Shown here in pieces: positions 35,329 to 44,035 of a stretch of 64,000 nt of DNA. Made by a program: the position numbers and the translations under genes. The stretch is from Salipiger marinus (GTDB lineage: Bacteria > Pseudomonadota > Alphaproteobacteria > Rhodobacterales > Rhodobacteraceae), in contig NZ_FNEJ01000012.1 in NCBI RefSeq assembly GCF_900100085.1, positions 62,001 to 126,000 on the forward strand, read 5' to 3'. How positions within the stretch are numbered: position 1 is the first letter of the stretch; each line of letters starts with the position of its first letter. The notes under the pieces were generated by a model. The model was not told the origin of the DNA. It did no database searches and was given only the letters and a program-made list of their open reading frames with translations.

Positions 35329-36276
35329 TTACTGCTCGGTCCAGATGCCGCGCTCGCGGAAGAACGCCTCGGCGGCAGGGTGATAGGGCAGCGTGGTGAC
35401 CCGCGCCAGCTGGGTTTCGTCATATTCCGACCACAGCGCCCCGCCCGCGCGCGCCGCATCGGCGCTGGTGTAAAGCGCCTCGAGGGCTGCGGTCACCACC
35501 TCGTCGGGCACGTCCTTGTGGGCGAACAGGGTGTAGTCATAGAACAGCACCACGGTGTCGGGGGTGACACCCGCCGCCTCGCCGCGGTCGCCCCATGTGG
35601 TCAGGCTGGTGCCGGGCAGATAGCGCGACAGGATATCCTCGTCGCCTTCCTTGAAGGACAGATACCGCACCTCGCCGCGCGATGCCTCCACATCCATGAT
35701 CGACTGCGCGCCGACAGACCCGATGGTCACGTCGGTCAGGCCGGACTTGATGTTGTTGAACTGCTCGCCAAAATTCGAGGTCGGCACCGGCTTCACCTCG
35801 TCATAGCTGACGCCGCCCGTTTCCATCGCGGCGGTGAAGAAGAACTCGCCCAGCGAATTGGCCGGAAAGCGCGGCACGGCTTGGCCTTCCAGATCGGCAA
35901 GGCTTTCGATCCCGGTCTCGACCGGCACCACCAGCCCCGCGTTGAACGGCAGGATCGTGGCGATCATGCGCAGGTCGGGATTGGCCGAGCCTTCGGACAT
36001 GCCGATGCCTTCCATGGCATGGGCGACCTGCGGGTAGTTGGCGATGCCGAACTCCACCCGCCCGGCATTGACCATGGGGATGTATTGCGAGCTGTTGGCC
36101 ATGACCTGCGGACGGATCACCAGATCGCTGTGATCCGACAGCACGGTGGCCAGATGCAGGCCGATCTGTTCGGTGGCGCCGCCGGTAGTGGTGGCAAGCC
36201 CCACCATCTGGGCCGATACCGGTGCCGCCGCCATCAGTCCCGCCGTCACGACTGCGGTTTTGAGGATATGTTGCAT
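35329..36276 (-). CDS. TAXI TRAP solute-binding protein (LacI-controlled operon)
   Basis: 315 aa periplasmic protein. Signal peptide to about residue 22 (APVSA-Q), then VGLATTTGGATEQIGLHLATVLSD, RPQVMANSSQYIPMVNAGRVEFGIANYPQ and PNSLGEFF-type cleft residues (PRFPANSLGEFFF). It matches the binding protein at 44036-44983 along its whole length by eye (shared FGIANYPQ, PRFP-NSLG and YHP-A-AF segments near the C-terminus). It probably captures a small organic acid for the adjacent permease. Confidence 0.88.
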   Translation of the reverse strand: MQHILKTAVVTAGLMAAAPVSAQMVGLATTTGGATEQIGLHLATVLSDHSDLVIRPQVMANSSQYIPMVNAGRVEFGIANYPQVAHAMEGIGMSEGSANPDLRMIATILPFNAGLVVPVETGIESLADLEGQAVPRFPANSLGEFFFTAAMETGGVSYDEVKPVPTSNFGEQFNNIKSGLTDVTIGSVGAQSIMDVEASRGEVRYLSFKEGDEDILSRYLPGTSLTTWGDRGEAAGVTPDTVVLFYDYTLFAHKDVPDEVVTAALEALYTSADAARAGGALWSEYDETQLARVTTLPYHPAAEAFFRERGIWTEQ

Positions 36277-36367
36277 GGTCTTCTCCTTGTTGGGGTCTTG
36301 TCGTTTCTTGTTCAGGTCGTGTGGCGCGGGCCGGGGCCCGCCGCCGTGCCGGACGGGCCGCAGCCCG

Positions 36368-36985
36368 TCACGAGGCCGCGAACAGCCACGGCTGGCGGGC
36401 GCGGTGGCCCGTCTCGAAGTCGCGGATGCTGTCCATGTCGCGGTTGAGGATCACGTCAAGCTCGTCCCAGCCGTTCAGGAACGCCTCCTGCGCCTCGCGC
36501 GCAAGATCAAGCCCGCAGACCAGACGCCCGCCCACGTGCAGGGTCTGCGCCCGCATGTCGAGCGTGAAGGTCTCGCCCGCCTCCGCCTGCTGGCCAAGCC
36601 CGGCGCAGGTCTCGGGCGGCAGGCGCAGCACCAGAAGCCCGTTCTTGACGGCATTGCCCGCGAAGATCTCGCCAAAATCGGGGGCGATGACCAGACGGAT
36701 GCCGATATCGACCAAGGCCCAGACCGCATGTTCCCGCGACGAGCCGCAGCCGAAGCCCGCGCCGCCCACGATCACCTGCGCGCCGCGCCAGCCGTCGCGG
36801 TTCAGCGGAAATTCGGGGTTTTCGGCGCCGTCCTGCGTAAAGCGCCGGTCGGCGAAGGCACAGTCGCCCAAGCCCTCGCGGTCGGTGCGCAGCAGGAAGC
36901 GGGCGGGAAAGATGATGTCGGTGTCGATGTTGGTGTCGGGCAGATGCACGGCACGCGAGTTGAGATGGATCAGGGGCGCGCTCAT
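36368..36985 (-). CDS. LeuD-like small subunit of an aconitase-family hydro-lyase
   Basis: 205 aa swivel domain. [24 protein letters not shown] near residues 17-40 is the LeuD signature, followed by [19 protein letters not shown] (conserved GCGSSREH near 75-85) and [17 protein letters not shown]. It partners the LeuC-like subunit whose stop overlaps its start. Biosynthetic isopropylmalate isomerase has the same architecture, but position in a TAXI/isomerase operon argues for catabolic hydration or dehydration of a maleate/malate-type diacid, as with maleate hydratase or dimethylmalate dehydratase. Confidence 0.88.
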   Translation of the reverse strand: MSAPLIHLNSRAVHLPDTNIDTDIIFPARFLLRTDREGLGDCAFADRRFTQDGAENPEFPLNRDGWRGAQVIVGGAGFGCGSSREHAVWALVDIGIRLVIAPDFGEIFAGNAVKNGLLVLRLPPETCAGLGQQAEAGETFTLDMRAQTLHVGGRLVCGLDLAREAQEAFLNGWDELDVILNRDMDSIRDFETGHRARQPWLFAAS

Positions 36986-38391
36986 GTCAGGATCTCCAGC
37001 TTGCGCACATCGGTCAGATGGCCGGTCACGGCGGCGGCGGCGGCCATGGCGGGGCCCACCAGATGCGTGCGCCCGCCCCGGCCCTGACGGCCCTCGAAAT
37101 TGCGGTTGGAGGTGGAGGCGCAGCGCTGGCCCGGCTCGATGCTGTCACCATTCATGGCCACGCACATGGAACAGCCCGCGTCGCGCCATTCGAAGCCCGC
37201 ATCGCGGAACACCTGCGCCAGCCCGCGCGCCTCGGCCTCGGCCTTGACCAGACCGGAGCCCGGCACGGCGATGGCGCGCACGCCCGGATGCACGCGGCGC
37301 CCGCGCAGCACCTCTGCCGCCGCCTCCAGATCGGCGAGCCGCCCGTTGGTGCAGGATCCGATGAACACCACATCCACGGCGAGCCCGTCCAGCGCCTGCC
37401 CCGGTTCCAGCCCCATATAGTCCAGCGCCCGCTGCCGCCGCTGCGCCCGCCGCGCGTCATCGTCCTGCGCCGGATCGGGCACGGTGCCGGTGATGGGCAG
37501 CGCATCCTCGGGCGAGGTGCCCCATGTCACATGCGGGGCAAGCGTGGTCAGGTCCATCTCCACCACGCGGTCATAGCGGGCCTCGGGGTCGCTGCGCAGG
37601 GTCTGCCAATAGGCCACCGCCGCGTCGAAATCGGCCCCCTTGGGCGCCATGGGCCGCCCGCGCAGCCAGTCGACGGTGATCTGGTCGGGGGCCACCAGCG
37701 CCACCCGCGCCCCCGCCTCGATCGCCATGTTGCACAGGGTCATGCGCTGTTCCATGCCCAGCCCGGCAAGGGCGGCGCCGACATATTCGATGGCATGGCC
37801 GCTGGCGCCATTGGCGCCCAGCACCGCGATCAGCCGCAGCGCCAGATCCTTGGTGGTGACGCCAAGGGGCAGATCGCCGCTCAGCCGCACGCACATGGTG
37901 CGGGCGCGGCGCTGCACCACCGCCTGTGTCGCCATGACGATGCCGCATTCCGACGCGCCGATGCCGAAGGCCAGCGCGCCAAAGGCGCCATGGGTGGAGG
38001 TGTGGCTGTCGCCGCAGGCCAGCGTCATGCCCGGCAGGGTGAAGCCCTGTTCGGGGCCGATCACATGCACGATGCCCTGCCGCCGGTCATCCAGCGGAAT
38101 ATAGGGGATGTTGTGCTTTGCCACGTTGCGCTGCAGCAGCGCGGTCTGCCGCGCCGCCATCGGGTCGGCAATGGGCCGGTCGCGGTTCAGGGTCGGCACG
38201 GCGTGATCGGCCACCGCCAGATTGGCCTCGGGGCGGTGGACCGACAGCCCGCGGGAATCGAGCGCCTGAAAGGACTGCGGGGTCGACACCTCGTGCAGCA
38301 GGTGCCGGTCCACATAGATCAGCGCGCTGCCATCGTCATAGCTGCGGACCACATGGCTGTCCCAGAGCTTGTCATAAAGCGTGCGTGGCAA
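36982..38391 (-). CDS. LeuC-like large subunit of an aconitase-family hydro-lyase
   Basis: 469 aa. The [4Fe-4S] ligands are C347 ([13 protein letters not shown]) and C407/C410 ([11 protein letters not shown]), and the [22 protein letters not shown] motif is at about 125-145. The best start is a TTG codon at 38391 ([15 protein letters not shown]), with GGAGG 6 bases upstream. The N-terminus then matches the family exactly, whereas the earlier ATG at 38466 would overlap the upstream gene. Position-specific loops do not let me separate isopropylmalate, maleate or dimethylmalate activity; the genomic context favours a catabolic diacid. Confidence 0.88.
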   Translation of the reverse strand: MPRTLYDKLWDSHVVRSYDDGSALIYVDRHLLHEVSTPQSFQALDSRGLSVHRPEANLAVADHAVPTLNRDRPIADPMAARQTALLQRNVAKHNIPYIPLDDRRQGIVHVIGPEQGFTLPGMTLACGDSHTSTHGAFGALAFGIGASECGIVMATQAVVQRRARTMCVRLSGDLPLGVTTKDLALRLIAVLGANGASGHAIEYVGAALAGLGMEQRMTLCNMAIEAGARVALVAPDQITVDWLRGRPMAPKGADFDAAVAYWQTLRSDPEARYDRVVEMDLTTLAPHVTWGTSPEDALPITGTVPDPAQDDDARRAQRRQRALDYMGLEPGQALDGLAVDVVFIGSCTNGRLADLEAAAEVLRGRRVHPGVRAIAVPGSGLVKAEAEARGLAQVFRDAGFEWRDAGCSMCVAMNGDSIEPGQRCASTSNRNFEGRQGRGGRTHLVGPAMAAAAAVTGHLTDVRKLEILT

Positions 38392-38407
38392 AGGATCCTC
38401 CGGATGT

Positions 38408-39154
38408 TCAGGGATGCGGGGTCTGGGGCTGCGCCAGAAGCCGCCCCGCCCCGGCAAGTGCGTCACCGATCCCGGCGCGGCGCAGCGCCGCCCACAGGGT
38501 CGCGGTGTTGGAACTGACCACCGGGATCCCCAGCGCGGCTTCCAGCGGCGCGATCAGCGGCAGGGTGGGAAAATCGGTGCAGGTCAGCAGCAGCGCCTCC
38601 GCCTCGGGGCGGTGGACGCGATGCGCCAGCGCCTCCACCTCCGGCAGGGGCGTGCGGGCGATGCGCGGGAAATCGACGGGGCCGTTCGCGCCCAGCCCCA
38701 GCCCCTCGATGGCAAGCGTGGTCACGCCATGCGCCGCCAGAAAGGCCACCTCGTGATCGTTGAGCGCCTGATGATAGGGTGTCGCGATCGAGACGCGGCG
38801 CACCCCCAGATGGCGCAGCGCCGCGACGATGGCGGCGGCGGTGGTCAGCACCGGGCGGCCCAGCCGGTCGCTGGCCGCCTGCGGCAGGCTGTCGGCGGGC
38901 GTCACCATGGATCCCGCCGTGCAGGCATAGGCCACGACATCGACATCGGCGCGCGCCAGAATCCCGGCGCTGCGGGTGATCTGGTCCAGCAGCGGTTCGC
39001 TGTCATGTGCATCCGCATTCATATCAATGCGATGGCTGTGACAGGTCACGCCCTCGGGCAGCAGCCGCGCCCATTCCGCCTCGTTCACCGTGTTGGTGGC
39101 GGGGGTCAGAAGGCCGATCTTGGCGCGGTAGCTGTAAACGGAGTGGTGCCGCAT
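38408..39154 (-). CDS. Maleate isomerase/arylmalonate decarboxylase-like enzyme with both cysteines
   Basis: 248 aa, Asp/Glu racemase superfamily. N-terminal [22 protein letters not shown] is typical of the maleate isomerase and AMDase group. Both catalytic cysteine positions are filled: C78 ([10 protein letters not shown]) and C192 ([10 protein letters not shown]). In maleate isomerase one Cys adds to the double bond and the other acts as acid/base. First gene of the operon racemase-like, leuC-like, leuD-like, TAXI, SDR, lacI, with a LacI operator about 70 bases upstream. Likely roles: cis-trans isomerisation of a maleate, or decarboxylation/racemisation of a malonate. Confidence 0.8.
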   Translation of the reverse strand: MRHHSVYSYRAKIGLLTPATNTVNEAEWARLLPEGVTCHSHRIDMNADAHDSEPLLDQITRSAGILARADVDVVAYACTAGSMVTPADSLPQAASDRLGRPVLTTAAAIVAALRHLGVRRVSIATPYHQALNDHEVAFLAAHGVTTLAIEGLGLGANGPVDFPRIARTPLPEVEALAHRVHRPEAEALLLTCTDFPTLPLIAPLEAALGIPVVSSNTATLWAALRRAGIGDALAGAGRLLAQPQTPHP

Positions 39155-39219
39155 TCTGGTGCTTGCTCCCTTCGGGCGGGCTATGCCTGCCCCGGCGCGG
39201 GGCGCCGGGGCGATTCATT

Positions 39220-39233
39220 TGCATACGCTTTCA
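39220..39233. promoter_or_regulatory. LacI-type operator before the isomerase-LeuCD-TAXI operon
   Basis: TGCATACGCTTTCA; reverse TGAAAGCGTATGCA. Agrees with the consensus at 11 of 14 positions. A GC-rich hairpin (stem 39190-39198/39202-39210) lies between this site and the first gene. Confidence 0.55.
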
Positions 39234-39269
39234 AAGATGACCCTAATCGCGCCGCCCCGGCGCTGTAAA

Positions 39270-39291
39270 GGCCCCGGCCCGCGCAGGGGCC
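39270..39291 (-). terminator. Weak terminator after the GntR-controlled operon
   Basis: Stem GGCCCC/GGGGCC, followed in the minus direction by CTTTAC, 10 bases past the stop of the gene at 39301-40047. Separates it from the next operon. Confidence 0.4.
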
Positions 39292-39300
39292 CAAGACGGA

Positions 39301-40047
39301 CTAGTGATGCGTCAGAAGCGAGCCGAAGCCCTGCACCTTGTCTTCGATGCCGTTCATGCGCAGCGCGTGCCAGTAGGTCGCGGTGTTGATCGCCACCACC
39401 GGCTTGTCGAGCCAGAATTCCGCCATCGCCCCGACCCGCGCCATGGCAAGGTTGGTTCCGGCCTGCACGATCGCCTCCACCGAGGGGTCGTTCACCTCGA
39501 TGATCGCGTCGCGCAGCGTCTGCTCGGTCTCATGCGCGATCAGCATCGGGCTCTGGCATTTCAGGCCCTTGATGGTCACCACCTCATAGCCGCAATCGGT
39601 GAAGAAGCGCCGCACCTGCTCGTCGCCCACCGGCATGTAGGGGGTGATGACCGCGATGCGCTTGACGCTGCCGAAGCGCGACAGCGCCGCCTGACAGGCA
39701 TCCGACCCCATGGCGACCGGCATGCCCGCCCGTGCCTCGATCTCGCGCTTCAGGTCATCGGCGCGCTCCTTGCCGTCCCAGAAGGTTTCCGCCGACATGC
39801 CCATGACCAGCGCGCCGGGCGAACAGGTCTTGACCGCGTCGATGGCATCCATGGTGGCGGCGCGGATGCGCAGCACCAGCTCGTTGAAATCCGCGTCCGA
39901 CTGCACCGGATCGTCGGGGATCACGATCCGCGAGAAATGGTTGGTCACGCCCACCGGGCGCATGTCGTCGAATTCCGGCTGGACCGAGGTGTTGGTGGAG
40001 GGCGCGATCACGCCGAACTTCATGCGGTAGCCAAGACTGTCTGTCAT
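39301..40047 (-). CDS. Maleate isomerase/AMDase-like protein lacking both catalytic cysteines
   Basis: 248 aa, same fold and length as the product of 38408-39154. The start LGYRMKFGVIAPSTNTSVQPEFDDM keeps the substrate-loop motif PSTNT. At the two catalytic positions the residues are M84 (VMGMSAETFWDG) and G197 (VQAGTNLAMA) instead of Cys. It therefore cannot use the two-cysteine mechanism; AMDase uses only one Cys and racemases two, so the chemistry is open. Last gene of the GntR-SDR-MBL-monooxygenase operon. Could be a binding protein, a hydrolase-like variant or a lyase. Confidence 0.75.
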   Translation of the reverse strand: MTDSLGYRMKFGVIAPSTNTSVQPEFDDMRPVGVTNHFSRIVIPDDPVQSDADFNELVLRIRAATMDAIDAVKTCSPGALVMGMSAETFWDGKERADDLKREIEARAGMPVAMGSDACQAALSRFGSVKRIAVITPYMPVGDEQVRRFFTDCGYEVVTIKGLKCQSPMLIAHETEQTLRDAIIEVNDPSVEAIVQAGTNLAMARVGAMAEFWLDKPVVAINTATYWHALRMNGIEDKVQGFGSLLTHH

Positions 40048-40072
40048 CGTTCAAACCCTTCGTGGTCAGATG

Positions 40073-41269
40073 TTAGGCGATCTGTTCAAGATCCTGCAGC
40101 GACTGGATCATGGAGGAGCGCATCAGATACGCCTTGTGCCGCACCGGATCGGCGGCGATGGCGCGCAGCTCGTCGTGATGGGCGGCCCGCGCGGCGGGGT
40201 CGTTTTCCGCCATGATCTTGCGGTTGCGCAGCGACTGTTCCTGCACGGTGTCGATGGCCACCTGCCGCCGCTGCCGCTCGTAGCGGGTCATGCCCTCCAG
40301 CGGGGCGCCGTTCCAGACCTCGATCAGCTTTTCGGTCAGGTTGATGGCGTCATGGATGCCGCCATTCATCCCCATGCCGCCCAGCGGGTTGTTGAGATGC
40401 GCGGCATCCCCGGCAAGGAAGATGCGCCCCTCGACATAGCGTTTGGCGACGCGCTGGTGGACGCGATAGGCGGTGGCGTGCACGATCTCGTACTTGCCCT
40501 CGCGCGGGCAGATCTTCTGCAGGCGCTGCTGCATCACCTCCGGATCCTTGATCTCGGCCTCGGACAGGCCCGGATCGGTGGGCAGCAGCACCCGCCACAG
40601 GCTGGGCGTGCGCAGCAGCACCGCCCATTCGTTGGGATCGGTGATATAGGCGATGGGGGCCAGATCGCCGAAAGCTTCGGCAAAGTCGTAATCCGTCGAC
40701 ATGGACAGGAAGATCTCGGGGATGGTCAGCCCCTCGAATTCGATGTCGAGCGATTTGCGCACGGCGCTATGCGCGCCATCAGCGGCGATCAGGTAGCGCC
40801 CGGTCAGGATCTCGGTCTCGCCCTCGGGGGTTTCCACCGTCAGCGTCACGCCATCGGCATCCTGCGTCACCGCCTGCGCGCGGGTGTGATAGCGGATCTG
40901 CACGTCGCTGCGCCCTTCCATGCGGTCGCGCAGCGCCTCGCCCAGCTTCCACTGCTCGCATTGCAGCCGGTAGGGGTGGCGCGTCTCGTCGCGCAGCAGG
41001 CCAAGGTCAAACTCCGCCACCACCCCTTCGGAGCGGTCGCGGAACTGCCATGTCGGGCAGACCAGCCCGCGCGCCACCAGCTCGTCAGAGATGCCGAAAC
41101 GGTCCAGCATATCGAGCGTGGGCGGATGGAAGGTGGAGGCGCGCAGATCCTTCGGCACCTCGCCATGGGCCTCGACCACGGTGACGGGGATGCCCGCCTC
41201 GGCCAGACACAGGGCGGCAACCAGCCCGACCGGCCCGGCCCCCACGATGATGACGGATTGCTGGCTCAT
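40073..41269 (-). CDS. Class A FAD-dependent monooxygenase
   Basis: 398 aa single-component flavoprotein hydroxylase. FAD motif VIIVGAGPVGLVAALCLAEAG near residue 6, DG motif LIAADGAHSAVRKSL near 168 and GD motif GRIFLAGDAAHLNNPLGGMGMN near 288 are all present, so it should bind FAD and NAD(P)H. LRASTFHPPTLDMLDRFGI places it in the PHBH/phenol-hydroxylase-like (FAD_binding_3) group, which hydroxylates aromatic or heteroaromatic rings. Its ring substrate is unknown. No ring-cleavage dioxygenase is in the window, so the ring (if any) may be opened by the monooxygenase itself or elsewhere. Confidence 0.85.
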   Translation of the reverse strand: MSQQSVIIVGAGPVGLVAALCLAEAGIPVTVVEAHGEVPKDLRASTFHPPTLDMLDRFGISDELVARGLVCPTWQFRDRSEGVVAEFDLGLLRDETRHPYRLQCEQWKLGEALRDRMEGRSDVQIRYHTRAQAVTQDADGVTLTVETPEGETEILTGRYLIAADGAHSAVRKSLDIEFEGLTIPEIFLSMSTDYDFAEAFGDLAPIAYITDPNEWAVLLRTPSLWRVLLPTDPGLSEAEIKDPEVMQQRLQKICPREGKYEIVHATAYRVHQRVAKRYVEGRIFLAGDAAHLNNPLGGMGMNGGIHDAINLTEKLIEVWNGAPLEGMTRYERQRRQVAIDTVQEQSLRNRKIMAENDPAARAAHHDELRAIAADPVRHKAYLMRSSMIQSLQDLEQIA

Positions 41270-41308
41270 GGACGTTTCCCTTTGTTCTTTGTCATGTCTT
41301 CGCCTTGT

Positions 41309-42196
41309 TCAGAAAAGCGGCGCAGGCCGGAAGCCGCCGCCATGGCCGCGCACGCGCAGCCCCAGCGCCCCGCGCAGATGGGCGGGGATCAGCGCCAGAT
41401 CCTCCGCCACCGCCTGCTCCAGCAGGGCGCGCCGGGTGCGGCGGGCCTGATCGGGGTCGTGGCAGAAACGGCTGCTCCAGTCGGGGCGGAAGATCTGCAG
41501 CGGCGAATGGATCGCGTCGCCGCAGAACACCACCCGCCTGCCCTGCAGGTCGAGCGCAAGCCCGGTCTGGCCGGGGGAATGGCCGGGCAGCGGCAGCACG
41601 CTCAGCCCGTGATGCAGATCCGCGCCATCCTCGACCAGATCGGCCTGCCCCGCCACCACCACCGGCAGCACGCTGTCGGCATAGGCGCCGTGGTTGTGCT
41701 GGCCGGGGGCCTGCGCCTCGGCCTTCTGCCAGTGGTCGTGTTCCGCCCGGCCCATCACGTAGCGGGCGCGCGGAAAGGTCGGCACCCAGCGGCCATCCTG
41801 CAGCCGGGTGTTCCAGCCCACATGATCGGCGTGCAGATGGGTGCAGAACACCATGTCGATGTCTTCGGGGCCAAGCCCCGCCGCCGCCAGCGCCGCAAGA
41901 TAGCCCTGCGCCTTGCGCGCATGCCATTCGGGCCGGGCCGGGCGCGGCTTGCAGGCGCCGACGCAGGTGTCGATCAGCACGGTCAGCCCGTCGAGCCGCA
42001 GCAGCAGGCTATGCACCCCCAGCAGCACGGCGCCCGCGTCGAAATCGTAATGCCACGGCGCCAGATCGGCACGGAACGGCTCCAGTTCCTGCTGTCGCGC
42101 CTCGGGGAACAGCAGCGACAGCGGCAGCGCGAACCGGTCCAGATCGGTGATCCGGCGCAGATGCGCGCCGCCAAGATCAAGGTGATCGGGGCTCAT
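41309..42196 (-). CDS. Metallo-beta-lactamase-fold hydrolase
   Basis: 295 aa from ATG 42196 (GGGAGGG upstream). Zinc motif CTHLHADHVGW near residue 125, a third His in LPLPGHSPGQTG and Asp in VVFCGDAIHSP. The N-terminal LLRLDGLTVLIDTCVG is typical of lactonase-like MBL proteins. It probably hydrolyses a lactone, ester or thioester of the pathway. Lies between an SDR and the monooxygenase, 34 and 39 bases apart, in one operon. Confidence 0.82.
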   Translation of the reverse strand: MSPDHLDLGGAHLRRITDLDRFALPLSLLFPEARQQELEPFRADLAPWHYDFDAGAVLLGVHSLLLRLDGLTVLIDTCVGACKPRPARPEWHARKAQGYLAALAAAGLGPEDIDMVFCTHLHADHVGWNTRLQDGRWVPTFPRARYVMGRAEHDHWQKAEAQAPGQHNHGAYADSVLPVVVAGQADLVEDGADLHHGLSVLPLPGHSPGQTGLALDLQGRRVVFCGDAIHSPLQIFRPDWSSRFCHDPDQARRTRRALLEQAVAEDLALIPAHLRGALGLRVRGHGGGFRPAPLF

Positions 42197-42230
42197 CGGG
42201 CCCTCCCTGTCATCCGCATGTCTGTGCCGC

Positions 42231-43034
42231 TCACATGATCCGCGGCTTGTCGACGGGCGGGCTGACCGCCGCCGCATCGGGGCCGGGGCCCGCGCCCCAG
42301 TGCGCCGCGATGAACCGCCCGCCGGTCACCGCATCCGAGGCGGGCGAGCACAGCCAGACGATGCCGCGCGCCATCACCTGCGGCGACAGCAGCTTGCCAT
42401 CCGCGCCTTTCTTGTCGGGGGCGGGCGGCAGCAGATCGGTGTCGGCGGCACCCCCGGGCAGGAAGACATTGACGGTGACGCCGGTCCCCGCCAGATCCTG
42501 CGCCCAGACCCGGCTTGCCGCCTCCAGCGCCGCTTTCGACGGGCCGTAGGGCGCATAGCCGCGCCGCACCATGGTCTGGTCCGAGGTCGAGATGTTGATG
42601 ACCTTGCCCTGCCCGCGCGCCACCATGCCCGGCACCAGCGCCCGCGCCATGTAGAAGGGCCCGTTCACATTGGTGTCGATCACCTGCGCCCATGCGGCGG
42701 GATCGCTTTCCCAGAACCGCGTCGGCACGGTGTTGAACGTCTCGGAAATCAGCCGCATGCCGCGCCCGGCATTGTTCACCAGCACGTCGACAGGGCCCAG
42801 ATCCTCGGCCGCGCGCTGGCAGGCCGCCGCATCCGACACGTCGAACAGACAGGTCCGCACCTGCGCCGCGCCCGCCTCCGTGCAGTCGCGGACGGTCTGC
42901 GCCAGCGCGTCAGAGGCGGTGGCGCCGGTCAGCACCAGCCGCGCGCCGCAGGCGGCCAGAGCCCGCGCCATGGCCCGGCCCAGCCCGCGCCCGCCGCCGG
43001 TGACGAGGATGGTCTTTGCGGAAAGGTCAGTCAT
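42231..43034 (-). CDS. SDR family oxidoreductase (intact catalytic site)
   Basis: 267 aa. Cofactor motif TGGGRGLGRAMA, NNAG at about 90, catalytic Ser in NISTSD and YGPSK (Tyr/Lys) near residue 168 are all present. Oxidises an alcohol or reduces a ketone with NAD(P). Its start lies 8 bases inside the GntR gene, so it is the first enzyme gene of the GntR operon. Substrate unknown. Confidence 0.87.
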   Translation of the reverse strand: MTDLSAKTILVTGGGRGLGRAMARALAACGARLVLTGATASDALAQTVRDCTEAGAAQVRTCLFDVSDAAACQRAAEDLGPVDVLVNNAGRGMRLISETFNTVPTRFWESDPAAWAQVIDTNVNGPFYMARALVPGMVARGQGKVINISTSDQTMVRRGYAPYGPSKAALEAASRVWAQDLAGTGVTVNVFLPGGAADTDLLPPAPDKKGADGKLLSPQVMARGIVWLCSPASDAVTGGRFIAAHWGAGPGPDAAAVSPPVDKPRIM

Positions 43035-43701
43035 CGGCAGGGGCCTTCCGGAACGGTTTGGTGGAAATCACATGCGCCTTGACCGCCGCCTCCGCCCAGT
43101 CGGGATTGCCGCTGGCAAGGGCGCGGTGAATCTCGCGGTGCTGGTCGTTGGAGGCGCGGATGCCGATGGACTGCGCCATGATATGCCGCTTGAGCAGCGC
43201 CACCGGCGCCGACATCACCGGACGGATCATCATGCGCAGCTGCGTGGACCGGGTCGCCTGCAGGATGCAGTTGTGAAAGGCGTCGTTCAGCACCAGAAAT
43301 TCGTCTGTCGCGTCGCGCCCGCCCGCCATGTCCAGCGCGTCGATCTCCGCGATCAGCCGGGCCAGCTCGTCCAGTTCGGGGGCGGTGATCCGGCTGGCGG
43401 CAAGCCGCGCCGCATAACCTTCAAGGCGGGCGCGCAGGTCGAACATCACCATGATTTCGGAGGGCGAAAAATCCGCCACATAGCGGCTGCGGTTTTCCTC
43501 CACCGCCAGCCCCTCGGCCACCAGACGGCCAAGCGCGTCGCGCACCGGCGTGCGGCTGGTGCCGGTCATGCTGGCCAGCGTCTCTTCGCGCAGATGCGTG
43601 CCGGAGGCGAGTTCCCCCGACAGGATCGCGTCGCGGATGACCAGATAGGCCCGCACCGCCGGGCGCAGCGCCCCATCCTCGATCTGTTCGGCTTGTGACA
43701 T
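43027..43701 (-). CDS. GntR/FCD family transcriptional regulator
   Basis: 224 aa. Winged helix RAYLVIRDAILSGELASGTHLREETLASMTGTSRTPVRDALGRLVAEGL at about 15-65, then an all-helical FCD ligand domain with metal-type residues (FLVLNDAFHNCIL; NDQHREIHRAL). Start at 43701 (MSQAEQ). First gene of the SDR-MBL-monooxygenase-isomerase-like operon and divergent from the second TAXI transporter. Two TTGTGCACAA palindromes in the intervening DNA are its likely operators. Confidence 0.9.
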   Translation of the reverse strand: MSQAEQIEDGALRPAVRAYLVIRDAILSGELASGTHLREETLASMTGTSRTPVRDALGRLVAEGLAVEENRSRYVADFSPSEIMVMFDLRARLEGYAARLAASRITAPELDELARLIAEIDALDMAGGRDATDEFLVLNDAFHNCILQATRSTQLRMMIRPVMSAPVALLKRHIMAQSIGIRASNDQHREIHRALASGNPDWAEAAVKAHVISTKPFRKAPADD

Positions 43702-43715
43702 GGGAGACCCTTTCC

Positions 43716-43769
43716 TTGTGCACAAACAGCGCGGCCTGTTCGGTGCCATTTCCGGAGTTTGTGCACAAA
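43716..43769. promoter_or_regulatory. Pair of GntR/FCD-type operators
   Basis: TTGTGCACAA at 43716-43725 and TTTGTGCACAAA at 43758-43769 are perfect palindromes fitting the TTGTnnACAA form common for FCD regulators. Centres are 43 bp apart (about four helical turns), compatible with a loop or side-by-side binding upstream of the regulator gene. Confidence 0.6.
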
Positions 43770-44035
43770 GATTCGGGTATGCGTCAAGCCCCCGAACCGG
43801 ATCAACAGGCGATCAGATAATTTTATTGCCGAAATCGGGCATCTTGGCACCCGATAATTCCAAAATATGGGCATATGCGCTGCGAAGATGACCAGAGATG
43901 CATCATTTATTCACGTTTAATGCCGGACAGCCCTTGACTCAGCGCGGAGCCCGTGCAGGCATGTGTCCAAAGTTCGTATACAAGGTGGATCAAAAAACAC
44001 CGCGGACTTTCCATCCCCCCAACGGAGAGGTTCCC
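43770..44035. other. Leader of the second TAXI operon with possible promoter and third GntR site
   Basis: A -35-like TTGACT starts at 43934. TCGTATACAA at 43974-43983 differs from TTGTATACAA by one base and could be a third, weaker FCD-regulator site downstream of the promoter. No clear -10 hexamer seen; no gene in this stretch. Confidence 0.35.

Noticed and set aside
34945-36447. Plus-strand open frame of 500 codons opposite a TAXI binding-protein gene
   Set aside because: No ribosome site, no family, and it is fully antisense to confident genes.
40073-42196. Vitamin B6 or nicotinate degradation cluster (flavin monooxygenase plus MBL hydrolase plus SDR)
   Set aside because: The monooxygenase and hydrolase motifs do not match the known pyridine-pathway enzymes as I recall them, and the ring-opening or deformylase partners are absent.
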